Positions 1-9,263 of a stretch of DNA of 27,186 bases are shown here, one piece after another. This DNA comes from RUG572 sp051884915 (GTDB lineage: Bacteria; Verrucomicrobiota; Kiritimatiellia; RFP12; UBA1067), in contig JBJEWF010000019.1 of the NCBI GenBank assembly GCA_051884915.1, forward strand, positions 1-27,186. Direction: 5' to 3'. The position numbers and the translations under genes are program-made. The notes below the pieces were generated by a model that saw only the letters and a list, made by a program, of their open reading frames with translations, did not search any database and was not told where the DNA came from. How positions within the stretch are numbered: the first letter of the stretch is position 1; each line of letters starts with the position of its first letter.

Positions 1-115
1 CGTCCAATTGCTGTCAGGCGGTGACCACATCGCCAAGTGGCAAACTCGGGTTATATCACAAGCCACGACTTGCCGCTTGCTTTCCGTGCCGATTTTTGAT
101 TTACTCTCCGTCTGC

Positions 116-1240
116 ATGGACACACTCCCGCCACCTGGGACTTTCGAAATCCGTACAAGGGACGCGCGTTCGCACGCGCGCACGGGCGTGTTGCATACGG
201 CCCACGGTCCGGTCGAAACGCCGGTCTTCATGCCCGTCGGAACGCAGGCGACCGTCAAAGCGCTCGAACCGCGCGATCTGCGCGAAAACGGCGCATCGAT
301 CATCCTGTCGAACACCTATCACCTGATGCTCCGTCCCGGCATGGAGGTCGTTGCGCATGCGGGCGGACTCCACGCATTCATGAACTGGGAGCGCCCCATT
401 CTCACGGATTCGGGCGGATTCCAGGTCTTTTCCCTGGCCAAAATGCGCAAATTGACGCCCGAAGGATGCTGGTTCAACTCGCATCTGGACGGTCGCCGCG
501 TGTTCCTGGGCCCCCGCGAGTCCATGGAGGTCCAGCGCGTTCTCGCAAGCGACATCGCCATGGCGTTCGACGAATGCCTTCCCTGGCCCTGCGACCGCCG
601 CCAGGTCGAAACGAGCGTCGAGCGGACGCTTGAATGGGCGCGGATGAGCCTTGAGGCGCCCCACGCCGCCGGGCAGCTGGTCTTCGGCATCGTCCAGGGC
701 GGCGCCTACGACGACATCCGCCGCCATTGCGCGGAGGAACTCGCCCGGATGGATTTCCCCGGCTACGCCATCGGCGGCGTCTCCGTGGGCGAACCCGAGG
801 CCACGATGTACCAGGCCGTCGAGGCGTCCATTCCCCATCTGCCCGAATCCAAGCCCCGCTACGTGATGGGATTGGGCGTGATGACGCAGATGGCCGAGTG
901 CGTGGCGCGGGGTGTCGACATGTTCGACTGCGTCATCCCCACGCGCGTCGCCCGTCACGGCACGGCGCTCACGCGGCACGGCAACGTGGCCGTCAAGGCC
1001 GCCAAGTGGGAGAAGGACCTGTCGCCCGTCGAAGAGGGATGCGCGTGCTATTGCTGCCGGAATTTCACGCGGAGCTACGTCCGCCATCTGCTCCACGCGG
1101 GCGAGATCCTGGGCGTTCGGCTCCTCACCATCCACAACGTCCACCGGCTCTGCGAGTTTGCCCGGGAAATGCGCGCGGCCATCGACGCCGGCGTCTTCAT
1201 GGAATGGAAGCGGAAACTGCACGCGGACCAGGGGATGTGA
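116..1240 (+). CDS. tgt: queuine/preQ1 tRNA-guanine transglycosylase
   Basis: Swaps guanine-34 for the queuosine precursor preQ1 in GUN-anticodon tRNAs, in the cytoplasm. The 374-aa product matches the usual bacterial length of about 375. Visible motifs are DSGGFQVFSL (catalytic Asp at residue 98), GIVQGG, DMFDCVIPTR (D268/D271, containing the nucleophile), and a C-terminal zinc site CACYCC followed by a His about 25 residues on. The frame is open upstream to position 8, but homology begins just after the ATG at 116 (MDTLPPPGTFEIRTRD), so the longer start is rejected. No Shine-Dalgarno sequence precedes this ATG. The next gene is yajC, the classical tgt-yajC order, and the two are probably co-transcribed. 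Positions 1-115 hold no recognisable feature. Confidence 0.96.
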   Translation: MDTLPPPGTFEIRTRDARSHARTGVLHTAHGPVETPVFMPVGTQATVKALEPRDLRENGASIILSNTYHLMLRPGMEVVAHAGGLHAFMNWERPILTDSGGFQVFSLAKMRKLTPEGCWFNSHLDGRRVFLGPRESMEVQRVLASDIAMAFDECLPWPCDRRQVETSVERTLEWARMSLEAPHAAGQLVFGIVQGGAYDDIRRHCAEELARMDFPGYAIGGVSVGEPEATMYQAVEASIPHLPESKPRYVMGLGVMTQMAECVARGVDMFDCVIPTRVARHGTALTRHGNVAVKAAKWEKDLSPVEEGCACYCCRNFTRSYVRHLLHAGEILGVRLLTIHNVHRLCEFAREMRAAIDAGVFMEWKRKLHADQGM

Positions 1241-1293
1241 CGCGGCGTTCAATCTGAAATTGGAAACCCGAAGTTCAGGAAAGGACAAAAAAG

Positions 1294-1659
1294 ATGAACA
1301 TGTTTTTCGCACAGGCGTCGGTGACGACGCAACCGGCCGGCGGCGGAACGTCCGCCGCGGCTCCGCAGCCACAGCCGCAGGGCGGCGGGTTCGGCATGCT
1401 CGTGCCGATGCTGCTGATTTTCGCGCTTTTCTATTTCATGATGATCCGGCCGCAGCAGCGCAAGGAGAAAGAGCGCCGGAAGATGATCGACGAACTTCGC
1501 GCCGGAGCCAAGGTGCTCTTCGCCGGCGGATTGACCGGCACGATTGTCGAAGCCAAGGACAAGACGTTCAGAATCGAAATCGCCGACGGCGTCGTCATCG
1601 AAGTCGCGCGCGCCGCCGTCCAAAGCGTCATCGTGGAAGAAACGCCTGCCGCCCAATAA
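1294..1659 (+). CDS. yajC: Sec translocase accessory subunit YajC
   Basis: Small inner-membrane protein that associates with SecDF in the Sec export machinery. The 121-aa product has a Gln/Pro/Gly-rich N-terminus, one transmembrane segment at about residues 33-51, and the family signature IRPQQRKEKE directly after it. A soluble domain with the usual G-x-V-L-F-A-G-G-L-x-G-T-I pattern follows. An AGGAAAGG ribosome binding site lies about 10 nt before the ATG. It sits 53 bp after tgt, as in many bacteria, but secD and secF do not follow here. Confidence 0.93.
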   Translation: MNMFFAQASVTTQPAGGGTSAAAPQPQPQGGGFGMLVPMLLIFALFYFMMIRPQQRKEKERRKMIDELRAGAKVLFAGGLTGTIVEAKDKTFRIEIADGVVIEVARAAVQSVIVEETPAAQ

Positions 1660-1677
1660 GGCCCGCACGCCGGAACC

Positions 1678-2730
1678 ATGTCGTTCGCACAGGGCAGATA
1701 CGGCATCATGTACCATCCTCCCGGGAGGGCGCGGCCGGGGTCTTCCGGACCGCCCTGGCGGTGGGGTGTCGCCATCGTCTGCCTCGGTTTTGCCGCATAC
1801 GGTTCCTACATGGCCGTCAAGCGGTTCAAGGCGGCCCCCGCCAAGAAGGAGCCCCCGGCCCCCGCGATCGTGGTCCCGACGTCTGAAAAGCCGGTCGCGA
1901 AGACCGGCCCCGTTCCGCGTCCTGCGGCTTCGCCGGCGGAAACCCGAGGTGCCGCCACCGTCGCCGCCGACCGGCTGACGACGGCGGACATCGCGCCGTC
2001 GAAGAAGGGGAAGGTCATCAAGATCGAGAAGCCGAAAGTCATCATCGAGCCGCCGCGGCCCATCCGCTCCCCGTCCCGGGCGTCGCCGGTGCCGTCCTGG
2101 CTTGAGAAAGCGCTTTCAACCGCCGACGCCGACCGCCCGCCGATGGAGCGCCAGCAGCTGCAGCGTCTCGCGCAGGCGGAGCGGGACGGCAATTCCGCAA
2201 TCGCCGCCGACGCCATCGAGAAAATCTACGCCCGGCCGGCCATGGTCGACTTGCAGGGGCCGCTCGTCCACCGTCTGGGACAGCTCAACATGAAGCGTCT
2301 GCAATCCGAGACGAATACGCCATGGACGGCCATCGTCAAGATCCAGCGGGGCGACACGTTGGAGCGGCTTTCGCGCGAACACCGCACGTCGAAGGCCGCC
2401 ACGCAGATGCTCAATCCGGGCCTCGATCCCACGCGCCTCCAGATCGGCACGCCCATTCGGGTGCTGAACTATCCCAATGCGGTCCTGGTGATCCACAAGA
2501 AACTTGAAAGCGCCGATCTGTTCCTCAAGGGAAGCAAGCTGTTCAAGCGCTACAGCCTGAAGGTCGGCGACAAGGCGGTTCCGGGCAGCTATCCGATTTC
2601 AGGCGAGAACGGCATGACGGCCGCCTCCCGTTTTTCCCAATTCGGGCTGAAGCCCGCCCAGGCCTCCGACCGGAAGGAACTTGAAATGTTCCTGGCCCCC
2701 GGATCGCGCATCACGGTCGCCGATCCCTAG
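1678..2730 (+). CDS. membrane-anchored LysM protein with degenerate YkuD-like C-terminus
   Basis: Predicted envelope protein of 350 aa. It has a short cytoplasmic N-terminus, one transmembrane helix at about residues 29-45, a Pro/Ala/Lys-rich linker to about residue 150, a helical stretch, and a LysM peptidoglycan-binding domain at about 219-263 (IQRGDTLERLSREH...LQIGTPIRVLN). Residues 268-310 (VLVIHKKLESADLFLKGSKL, then VPGSYPI) follow the pattern of the first strands of an L,D-transpeptidase (YkuD) domain. However, no HG...SHGC catalytic motif follows before the stop at residue 350. It therefore probably binds the cell wall without crosslinking it. It starts 18 bp after yajC; an ATG at 1708 is an alternative start. 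LysM is confident, the YkuD relation is inference. Confidence 0.75.
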   Translation: MSFAQGRYGIMYHPPGRARPGSSGPPWRWGVAIVCLGFAAYGSYMAVKRFKAAPAKKEPPAPAIVVPTSEKPVAKTGPVPRPAASPAETRGAATVAADRLTTADIAPSKKGKVIKIEKPKVIIEPPRPIRSPSRASPVPSWLEKALSTADADRPPMERQQLQRLAQAERDGNSAIAADAIEKIYARPAMVDLQGPLVHRLGQLNMKRLQSETNTPWTAIVKIQRGDTLERLSREHRTSKAATQMLNPGLDPTRLQIGTPIRVLNYPNAVLVIHKKLESADLFLKGSKLFKRYSLKVGDKAVPGSYPISGENGMTAASRFSQFGLKPAQASDRKELEMFLAPGSRITVADP

Positions 2731-2853
2731 CGGCGGCCGGTTTCGGACCTGCCGACCGTCGGCTCGGCGCGCGAAACGGAACCGGACACGCGGGAGAAAG
2801 GCGCGACGGCAAGCCCCCGCGCGACCATCGGCAAGGCCGCGGTCGGCAAATTG

Positions 2854-2862
2854 TGATATAAT
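2854..2862 (+). promoter_or_regulatory. extended -10 promoter of serS
   Basis: TGATATAAT is a perfect extended -10 element (TGn-TATAAT). No good -35 is visible at 16-18 bp, as is common for extended -10 promoters. Transcription would start near 2869, leaving a leader of about 20 nt that carries AAGGAAAG at 2873-2880, 9 nt before the serS ATG. Confidence 0.7.
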
Positions 2863-2889
2863 TCCCCTCTCCAAGGAAAGAAGCGAATC

Positions 2890-4188
2890 ATGATCGACAT
2901 CAAGAAAATCAGGGAAGATTTCGACGGCACCGCCGCCCAGCTCGCCCGTCGTGGCGTTGAAAAGGAAACCGTCGCCAAGGCCCGCGACCTTGACGCCCGG
3001 CGCCGTGAGCTCCTCGCCGAAACGGAAACGCTCAAGGCCAAACGCAACGCCGCCTCGAAGGAAATCGGGAAGATCGCCAAAGAAGGCGGCGACATTGCCG
3101 CGGCCAAGGCCGAGATGCGCGCCGTGGGCGACCGCATTGCGGAAATCGACAGGAATCTCGCGCAGATCGAGACCGATTTGCGCGAGACGATGCTGATGAT
3201 TCCGAACCTTCCCGCCCCCGAAATCCCGACCGGACCGGATTCGTCCACGAACGAGATCGTCCGCACGGTGGGCGAATGGCAGGATCCCGGCTACGCGATT
3301 CCCGACCACATGCAAATCGGCGAAAAACTCGGCATCTTCGATTTCCCGCGCGGCGTCAAGCTGACGGGCACGGGTTTCCCGATTCTCCTCGGCCAAGGCG
3401 CCAAGCTCCAGCGCGCGCTGATCCAGTACATGCTGGACGTCCACTGCCGGCAGCAGGGCTACACGGAAATGCTGCCCCCCTTCATGGTGAACACCGCGTC
3501 GATGACGGGCACGGGCCAGCTGCCGAAGTTCGCGGAAGACCTCTACCATTCCAATGCCGACGATTTCTGGCTGATTCCGACGGCCGAAGTCCCCGTGACG
3601 AACTACTACCGCGACGACATCTTCGACGGCGTCAGCCTGCCGAAGATCACGCCCGAGAAGCCCGTCAAGCTGACGGCCTACACCCCGTGCTTCCGCCGGG
3701 AGGCGGGCAGCGCCGGCAAGATGACGCGCGGCATGCTCCGCGTCCACCAGTTCGACAAGGTCGAGATGGTGAACTTCGTCCATCCGAGCACCTCCTTCCA
3801 GCAGCTGGAAACGCTGGTGGGCGAAGCCGAAGCCATCCTCAAGGACCTCGGCCTCCACTACCGCGTGCTCATGCTCAGCTCGGGCGACATGGGCTTCAGC
3901 GCCGCCAAGTGCTACGACCTCGAACTCTGGGCGCCCGGCGAGCGGCAATGGCTGGAAGTCTCGTCCTGCTCCTGCTTCACGGACTACCAGGCCCGCCGCC
4001 TGAACTGCCGTTTCAGGGATGCCGACGGAAAGACGAAGCTCGTCCACACGCTGAACGGTTCGGGCGTGGCGCTGCCGCGTTTGATGGTGGCGCTTCTCGA
4101 ACAGCATCTCCAGGCCGACGGATCCGTCCTGCTGCCGGAAGCCATCCGCCCCTACTTCGGGGCCGACAGGCTGGTCCCCGTCAAGTAA
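2890..4188 (+). CDS. serS: seryl-tRNA synthetase
   Basis: Class II aminoacyl-tRNA synthetase that charges tRNA-Ser (and tRNA-Sec) with serine. The 432-aa length is typical. The N-terminal tRNA-binding coiled-coil arm lies at about residues 30-105 (rich in Lys/Glu/Ala). The serine-binding TAE (T231-E233), motif 2 (FRREAGSAGKMTRGMLRVHQF from residue 268) and motif 3 (NGSGVALPRLMVALLE from residue 389, with the conserved Arg at 397) are all present. The start is fixed by a strong AAGGAAAG site and the MIDIKKIRED opening typical of SerRS. The next gene follows after 24 bp and is probably co-transcribed. Confidence 0.97.
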   Translation: MIDIKKIREDFDGTAAQLARRGVEKETVAKARDLDARRRELLAETETLKAKRNAASKEIGKIAKEGGDIAAAKAEMRAVGDRIAEIDRNLAQIETDLRETMLMIPNLPAPEIPTGPDSSTNEIVRTVGEWQDPGYAIPDHMQIGEKLGIFDFPRGVKLTGTGFPILLGQGAKLQRALIQYMLDVHCRQQGYTEMLPPFMVNTASMTGTGQLPKFAEDLYHSNADDFWLIPTAEVPVTNYYRDDIFDGVSLPKITPEKPVKLTAYTPCFRREAGSAGKMTRGMLRVHQFDKVEMVNFVHPSTSFQQLETLVGEAEAILKDLGLHYRVLMLSSGDMGFSAAKCYDLELWAPGERQWLEVSSCSCFTDYQARRLNCRFRDADGKTKLVHTLNGSGVALPRLMVALLEQHLQADGSVLLPEAIRPYFGADRLVPVK

Positions 4189-4212
4189 TCCAGATCAGCG
4201 GAACGGACGGAT

Positions 4213-5322
4213 ATGGGCAAATACTACGTTCCTGTCTTCATCGTCGTGGCGACGCTTTCCAGTATGCTGGTCTGGCGGTTCGCCCCTGCCGTTGGCGCAA
4301 AACTGCCGCCGTCCGTCCGCGCTTCCGTCCGCCGGCTCGCCGCCGGCAGGGGGAACGGTTCCGCGTCCGACGACGACCTGGCGACGATTGCCGCCGTCAA
4401 CCGGACGTTTGACGAAACGCCGGATGCGGCGGCGGCCAATGCCGCATTCGAGGCGTCCGGCGCCAAACTTCCGCCCGATCCGCAACCGAAGCGGGCCAAG
4501 GCCGCTCCCGCCCCGACGCCAACCGTGTCCGCCGCCCCCGCGCCGGTGGAGCTCGCGGCCCGTCCGGTCGTCGAACGCCCGGCAGCCGTCGCCCTTCCGT
4601 CTGCGGCGCCGGACTTCGATCCCAATGCCGAAGACAAATCCGGACGCGCGGGAACGCCGGCCGCCGCGGCCCGCACGCTTTCGCAGCGCGGCATCGTCCG
4701 GGCCGCGCTTTCCGAAGACGGCGATCCGGTCTCCTGGTGCGTTCTCAAACAGGTCACGCCAATCGAATCCCTGGAGGGGAAGGACCTTGGAACTGTCAAA
4801 GGCGGGCGTTTCTTCGTCATCGAACGCCGATATGCGAGCGACCATGGCGTGATGATGCTCGTGGGGAACTTCACGCCCCGGAAACTTCCCCAGCCCGTGC
4901 AAATCGCCGCGTCGCAGGTCGTCGGCTACACGGGCGATCCCGAGAAACTGTCCGAAGAGGAGTCCAATGCGCTGCGCGACTATTTCGAGCTGAACGGGGC
5001 CGCCGAAGAGCGCAAGGCGAAACTGCAGGCCGACGCCTCGAAACGCAGCCCCTATTTCAAGCCGGCCGCCGACGCCCTTGCCGCGCTGCGTGCGCGTGTC
5101 CGCCAAATCGAGGACCGCACCAAGGCGAGCGACGCCAACCGCAAGGCGACATACGAACTCTCCCAGCTGAAAATGAAGGTCCAGGAACTCAATCGCAAGC
5201 ACAAGGAGTGGAAAGAGCGTCATGCGGCCGAGTTTCCGAAGCCGGAGAGCGATTCCGTCTACCGGGACATCCGCGCGCGCATGCGCGACCACGCCAAAGC
5301 CATCGCCGAGCTGGTCGACTGA
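4213..5322 (+). CDS. membrane-anchored coiled-coil protein of unknown function
   Basis: I do not recognise a family. The 369-aa product opens with a transmembrane or uncleaved signal segment (residues 5-22, YVPVFIVVATLSSMLVW). A long Ala/Pro-rich low-complexity linker follows to about residue 150. A small folded region (about 160-245) contains SWCVLKQVTPIESLEGKDLG and a β-rich stretch. The C-terminal part (about 255-345) is highly charged and helical with heptad-like spacing (QLKMKVQELNRKHKEWKERH), suggesting a coiled coil. This layout of anchor, disordered linker and coiled coil suggests an envelope structural protein. It follows serS by 24 bp with a weak ribosome binding site, and it converges on rsmE with only 8 bp between the stop codons. 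Confidence 0.75.
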   Translation: MGKYYVPVFIVVATLSSMLVWRFAPAVGAKLPPSVRASVRRLAAGRGNGSASDDDLATIAAVNRTFDETPDAAAANAAFEASGAKLPPDPQPKRAKAAPAPTPTVSAAPAPVELAARPVVERPAAVALPSAAPDFDPNAEDKSGRAGTPAAAARTLSQRGIVRAALSEDGDPVSWCVLKQVTPIESLEGKDLGTVKGGRFFVIERRYASDHGVMMLVGNFTPRKLPQPVQIAASQVVGYTGDPEKLSEEESNALRDYFELNGAAEERKAKLQADASKRSPYFKPAADALAALRARVRQIEDRTKASDANRKATYELSQLKMKVQELNRKHKEWKERHAAEFPKPESDSVYRDIRARMRDHAKAIAELVD

Positions 5323-5330
5323 ACGGCGAT

Positions 5331-6074
5331 TCAGCTCGCCCGTTCCGCATGGCAGACCGCCGCCAGCACGGAAAGCCCGAAAATGGCGGCCGTCTCGGCA
5401 CGGAGAATCGTCGGACCGAAGGACGCCGGCGTCGCGATGTCGAGCAGGGCGTCCAGTTCCGCCGGCGTAAAATCCCCCTCCGGACCGACGAACAGCCCGA
5501 GCGTCCGCGGCGCGCCGCCATTCCGGGTCCAGAAATCGGCCACGCATTTCGCCAGCGGCGCCGGCGCCGGATCCGTCAAGGCGCCGACAAACGTCCGGTC
5601 GCAGACCTTGACCTGCTCCAGCGCCGCCGCGAAGTCGACGGCTTCGGCCACCTCGGGCAGCCACACGGCATCGCTCTGGCGGGCCGCGTCTTCGGCGATC
5701 CGCCGCCAGCGTTCGGCCTTTGCGGCCCGCTCGGCACGGGCAAGCCGGACGATGCACCGCGCTGAAATCACCGGGACGATCCGCGCCACGCCAAGTTCGA
5801 CGGCTTTCTCGATCGTCCAGTCCCACCGGCTGCCCTTGGTCACGCACGCGAAAAGCACGAGCGCCAACGGACGGGCGGGGAACCGGACGCACGGGCGAAC
5901 GGCCGTCAGCGTCTCACCGCCGCATCGATAGACGCGCGTGCGGCCCCGTCCGTCAAAAAGCTCGATCTCCTCTCCCGGTTTCGGACGCAGAACCTTCAGA
6001 TGGCGCGCCGCATCCTTCGGGAGAAGGACGCCGTCCTGATTCAGCAATTCCGCGGGAACGAGAAGGCGGTGCAT
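5331..6074 (-). CDS. rsmE: 16S rRNA (uracil-1498-N3)-methyltransferase RsmE
   Basis: SPOUT-class methyltransferase that makes m3U1498 in 16S rRNA. The 247-aa product has the N-terminal PUA-like domain (MHRLLVPAELL...HLKVLRPKPGEEIELFDGRG) and the knotted SAM-binding domain. Diagnostic motifs are WDWTIEKAVELGVARIVPVI, ERWRRIAEDAARQSD, FVGPEGDFTPAE (GPEG at residues 197-200) and ILRAETA (223-229). It is the third gene of a grpE-dnaJ-rsmE unit, starting 37 bp after dnaJ; prmA, often found between dnaJ and rsmE elsewhere, is absent. No Shine-Dalgarno is seen. Confidence 0.95.
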   Translation of the reverse strand: MHRLLVPAELLNQDGVLLPKDAARHLKVLRPKPGEEIELFDGRGRTRVYRCGGETLTAVRPCVRFPARPLALVLFACVTKGSRWDWTIEKAVELGVARIVPVISARCIVRLARAERAAKAERWRRIAEDAARQSDAVWLPEVAEAVDFAAALEQVKVCDRTFVGALTDPAPAPLAKCVADFWTRNGGAPRTLGLFVGPEGDFTPAELDALLDIATPASFGPTILRAETAAIFGLSVLAAVCHAERAS

Positions 6075-6111
6075 GGGAAGGGAAACGGGGCTGCGGAGAA
6101 AGGCGGAAGTC

Positions 6112-7296
<1,185 letters not shown>

Positions 7297-7322
7297 TTCA
7301 GCAAATCCCCATCATCTCGCGA

Positions 7323-8048
7323 TTACGCAGGCTTCCCAGCCGAAACCACAACCTGCGCGGCACGCAGCAACTTGCCGTGCAACAGCCAACCACGCTTGAC
7401 CTCGTTCATGACAATGCCTTCTTCGGTATCCGGCGAGGGCAACGTGGCCAGCGCTTCCTGATAGTCGGCATTGAATGGTTCGCCCACCGAATCCAGCGGC
7501 GCGGCGCCATGCTCGGCCAAGGTCTTGAGCAACCCGTCATAGACAAGCCGGACGCCGGCGACAAAAGGATCGTCGGCCTTGTCTTTCGCCTTGTCCAAGG
7601 CAAGCGCCAGATTGTCCACGGTCGTCAGCATGGACTTGAGAACGTCTTTGGCCGCAAACTTCGCCAGATCTTCGCGATCGCGTTCCGTCCGCTTGCGGAA
7701 ATTGTCAAAATCGGCCATGAGGCGCGCAAAACGATCTTTCCAGTCGGGCTGCTCGGCCGGCTTCTCCTCCGCCGCGCTTTCGCCTGCGGCCTTGTCGCCA
7801 GCCGCCTTGTCGTCAGTGGCCTTGTCATCGGCGGCCTTGTCGCCGGCGGCCTTGTCATTAGTGGCCCTGTCGCCAGCGGCCTTGTCGTCGGCTGCCTTTT
7901 CTTCGCTCGCCGCCTCTTCGCCAGCGGCCTTTCCGGCCTCCGCACCGGGCGCCTCTTCCACCTTCTTCGCCGGGTCCTCCGCCGCAACCGACTCGGATTC
8001 CACCTCGTTTCCGTCCATTGCCTCTTTCATATCCTTCTGCTCTGCCAT
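7323..8048 (-). CDS. grpE: nucleotide exchange factor GrpE with a repeat-rich N-terminus
   Basis: Releases ADP from DnaK. The 241-aa product has an N-terminal half that is an acidic, Ala/Lys-rich low-complexity tail. The conserved GrpE core begins near residue 103 (DWKDRFARLMADFDNFRKRTERDRED) and ends with the usual hydrophobic β part (GWLLHGKLLRAAQVVVS). A TTG at 8054 extends the frame by two codons, but it would abut the AAGGA site directly. The ATG at 8048 has AAGGA at a proper 6-nt distance and is preferred. It leads the grpE-dnaJ-rsmE operon. dnaK and hrcA are not in this window, and no CIRCE operator (TTAGCACTC-N9-GAGTGCTAA) is visible upstream. Confidence 0.93.
   Translation of the reverse strand: MAEQKDMKEAMDGNEVESESVAAEDPAKKVEEAPGAEAGKAAGEEAASEEKAADDKAAGDRATNDKAAGDKAADDKATDDKAAGDKAAGESAAEEKPAEQPDWKDRFARLMADFDNFRKRTERDREDLAKFAAKDVLKSMLTTVDNLALALDKAKDKADDPFVAGVRLVYDGLLKTLAEHGAAPLDSVGEPFNADYQEALATLPSPDTEEGIVMNEVKRGWLLHGKLLRAAQVVVSAGKPA
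7779..7898 (-). repeat. 15-bp tandem repeat in grpE coding eight pentapeptides
   Basis: Eight consecutive 15-bp units encode pentapeptides of the form K/R-A-A/T-D/G/N-D/E, such as KAAGD, KAADD, KATDD and RATND. The copies differ by point changes, mostly conservative in charge, so the array is old enough to have diverged but keeps strict periodicity. Confidence 0.85.
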
Positions 8049-8077
8049 GTTCAATCCTTGCTGTTTGAAGGGACAGT

Positions 8078-8106
8078 ATTAAATCATACTCGCACCGATT
8101 CGTCAA
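8078..8106 (-). promoter_or_regulatory. sigma70-type promoter of the grpE operon
   Basis: On the - strand TTGACG (8101-8106) is followed after exactly 17 bp by TTTAAT (8078-8083), upstream of the grpE ribosome binding site. The -10 overlaps a short palindrome AGTAT-N6-ATACT (8075-8090) that could be an operator. No heat-shock-type operator is recognised. Confidence 0.6.
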
Positions 8107-8299
8107 ACTTCAACCTTCCATCCCCAGCAAAAAGCATACCATGCGCAAAAGGCGACTTGAGGTGTGCCATGAACTGCCATCTTGTCACACTTCTGTGCCA
8201 GTTGCGAGAAGCCAGACAAAAACCGCACCCGCACCTGGCCGTTTGACAACCGGTCCTGGCACGGGCGCGACATCCGGAAGAAAGCCGCCGCGTCGGTCT
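8107..8299. other. intergenic region between the Rid-like gene and grpE
   Basis: No coding frame with homology was seen. On the - strand it holds two TGGCACA copies and a GTGTG...CACAC inverted pair about 20 bp apart, none recognised as a known operator. A second possible -10 (TATGCT, 8133-8138, - strand) lacks a partner -35. Confidence 0.4.
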
Positions 8300-9250
8300 T
8301 CAGATCTTGCGTTCACCCATGACGGCATCGGCTTCGATTTCAAAAAGCCATTCGTCGCGACAGACGTCGCAGACGGTTTCGGCGGCGAAATCCTCCGGCA
8401 GGCCCTGCGCTTTCAGCCAGGCGCGCCACGGCGCGCGGAACGACGGGTCCTTCAGATAGACGAGCGCGCGCGAAACGTCCTTCCAGCCGTATCCCCGGCT
8501 CTCCAGAATCGCGTAGACGGCCCTCATCGTGCACGCGATCTGCTTCTCGATGTCGCCCACAAATGCGACCTCATGCGAATTGGGTTCGATCGAAGCCGTT
8601 CCGCTGATGAAAAGTTCGCGCGAATCGGGCGTGATGATCTCGGCCGCACGGCTGAAACTCGACCGGTAGGCCATGGCGGGCGCCTGAAGCGGCGACTCGA
8701 CGATCTCCGCGCGCACGCCTGCGCGTTTCGGCTTCATCGCAATCGCCCCCGCCGTCAGGGCCGCACCGTCGAGATTGCCGCAGCCGATTCCCGTCGAGGC
8801 CGGCAGGAAGGTATTGAACACGTTGCGCGTCTCGAAAAAGGCCGAACGGGCGGCATTGAACGCACCATACCATTCACAGACCCGGTCGATGTAGAGCCAG
8901 GTGCGCACGACGTCGGCAAACGTCATTCCCGCATCGGCGAGAACCGACTCCAGCTCCAGAAACACGGAGGCCGCCTGTTCTCCCCGCGGCGCATTCAGAT
9001 CCGCCGGCAGCACGCCCGCCGCCATGCAATAGACCGCGTCGTCATCCTCGAAAAGCCGGGCGACGGTCTTGTCCCGGCGGACGATCTTCTTGACGAACTG
9101 CGCCCTGGGCGAAAGGAACTCCTGCCGCACCGGCGCGAAAGCGCCTTCCGGACGGCACAAGCGGAACGACGGGAGATCGGCGCAGACGCGGGCGCGCACC
9201 TCATCAGGCGTCCCCCACAAAAAGGTTGCTTGGGCGATTTGACTGTTCAT
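8300..9250 (-). CDS. tandem Rid (YjgF)-fold protein, chorismatase-like
   Basis: The 316-aa product holds two Rid-fold halves. The C-terminal half (about residues 195-316) shows the RidA pattern: LFISGTASI, then DIEKQIACTMRAVYAILESRGYGWKDVSRALVYLKD, ending in LFEIEADAV with acidic residues E304/E306. The N-terminal half has a diverged equivalent (AAGVLPADL..., VVRTWLYIDRV) and then FNTFLPASTGIGCGN. This two-domain plan, with the ASTGIG segment and a C-terminal Glu, resembles the FkbO/Hyg5/XanB2 chorismatase family, which hydrolyses chorismate to dihydroxycyclohexadiene or hydroxybenzoate products. The exact reaction cannot be called here. It stands alone after the DUF1501 operon, 50 bp downstream of it, with its own -10. 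A plain imine/enamine deaminase is the alternative. Confidence 0.68.
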   Translation of the reverse strand: MNSQIAQATFLWGTPDEVRARVCADLPSFRLCRPEGAFAPVRQEFLSPRAQFVKKIVRRDKTVARLFEDDDAVYCMAAGVLPADLNAPRGEQAASVFLELESVLADAGMTFADVVRTWLYIDRVCEWYGAFNAARSAFFETRNVFNTFLPASTGIGCGNLDGAALTAGAIAMKPKRAGVRAEIVESPLQAPAMAYRSSFSRAAEIITPDSRELFISGTASIEPNSHEVAFVGDIEKQIACTMRAVYAILESRGYGWKDVSRALVYLKDPSFRAPWRAWLKAQGLPEDFAAETVCDVCRDEWLFEIEADAVMGERKI

Positions 9251-9257
9251 GCTGACA

Positions 9258-9263
9258 AGTATA
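9258..9263 (-). promoter_or_regulatory. -10 element of the Rid-like gene (possible leaderless mRNA)
   Basis: TATACT on the - strand ends 7 nt before the ATG at 9250, so transcription would begin at or next to the start codon. No ribosome binding site exists between them and no good -35 is visible. The -10 lies inside the palindrome AAGTAT-acc-ATACTT (9257-9271). Confidence 0.5.

Noticed and set aside
101..1372. Long open frame antisense to tgt, 423 codons
   Set aside because: It overlies tgt fully, has no recognisable domain and is explained by high GC at third positions creating open antisense frames.
2735..2800. Terminator before serS, from the GCCG-ACCGT-CGGC hairpin
   Set aside because: The stem is short, the loop uncertain and there is no T-run.
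2599..4107. Long antisense frame over serS
   Set aside because: Same GC-driven artefact; serS carries all catalytic motifs on the other strand.
5307..5338. CGAGCTG...CAGCTCG inverted pair between the convergent stops as a shared terminator
   Set aside because: The loop is 18 nt and no T-run follows on either strand.
8060..8110. CIRCE/HrcA heat-shock operator upstream of grpE
   Set aside because: Only a 5-bp palindrome AGTAT-N6-ATACT is present, which does not match the CIRCE sequence or spacing.
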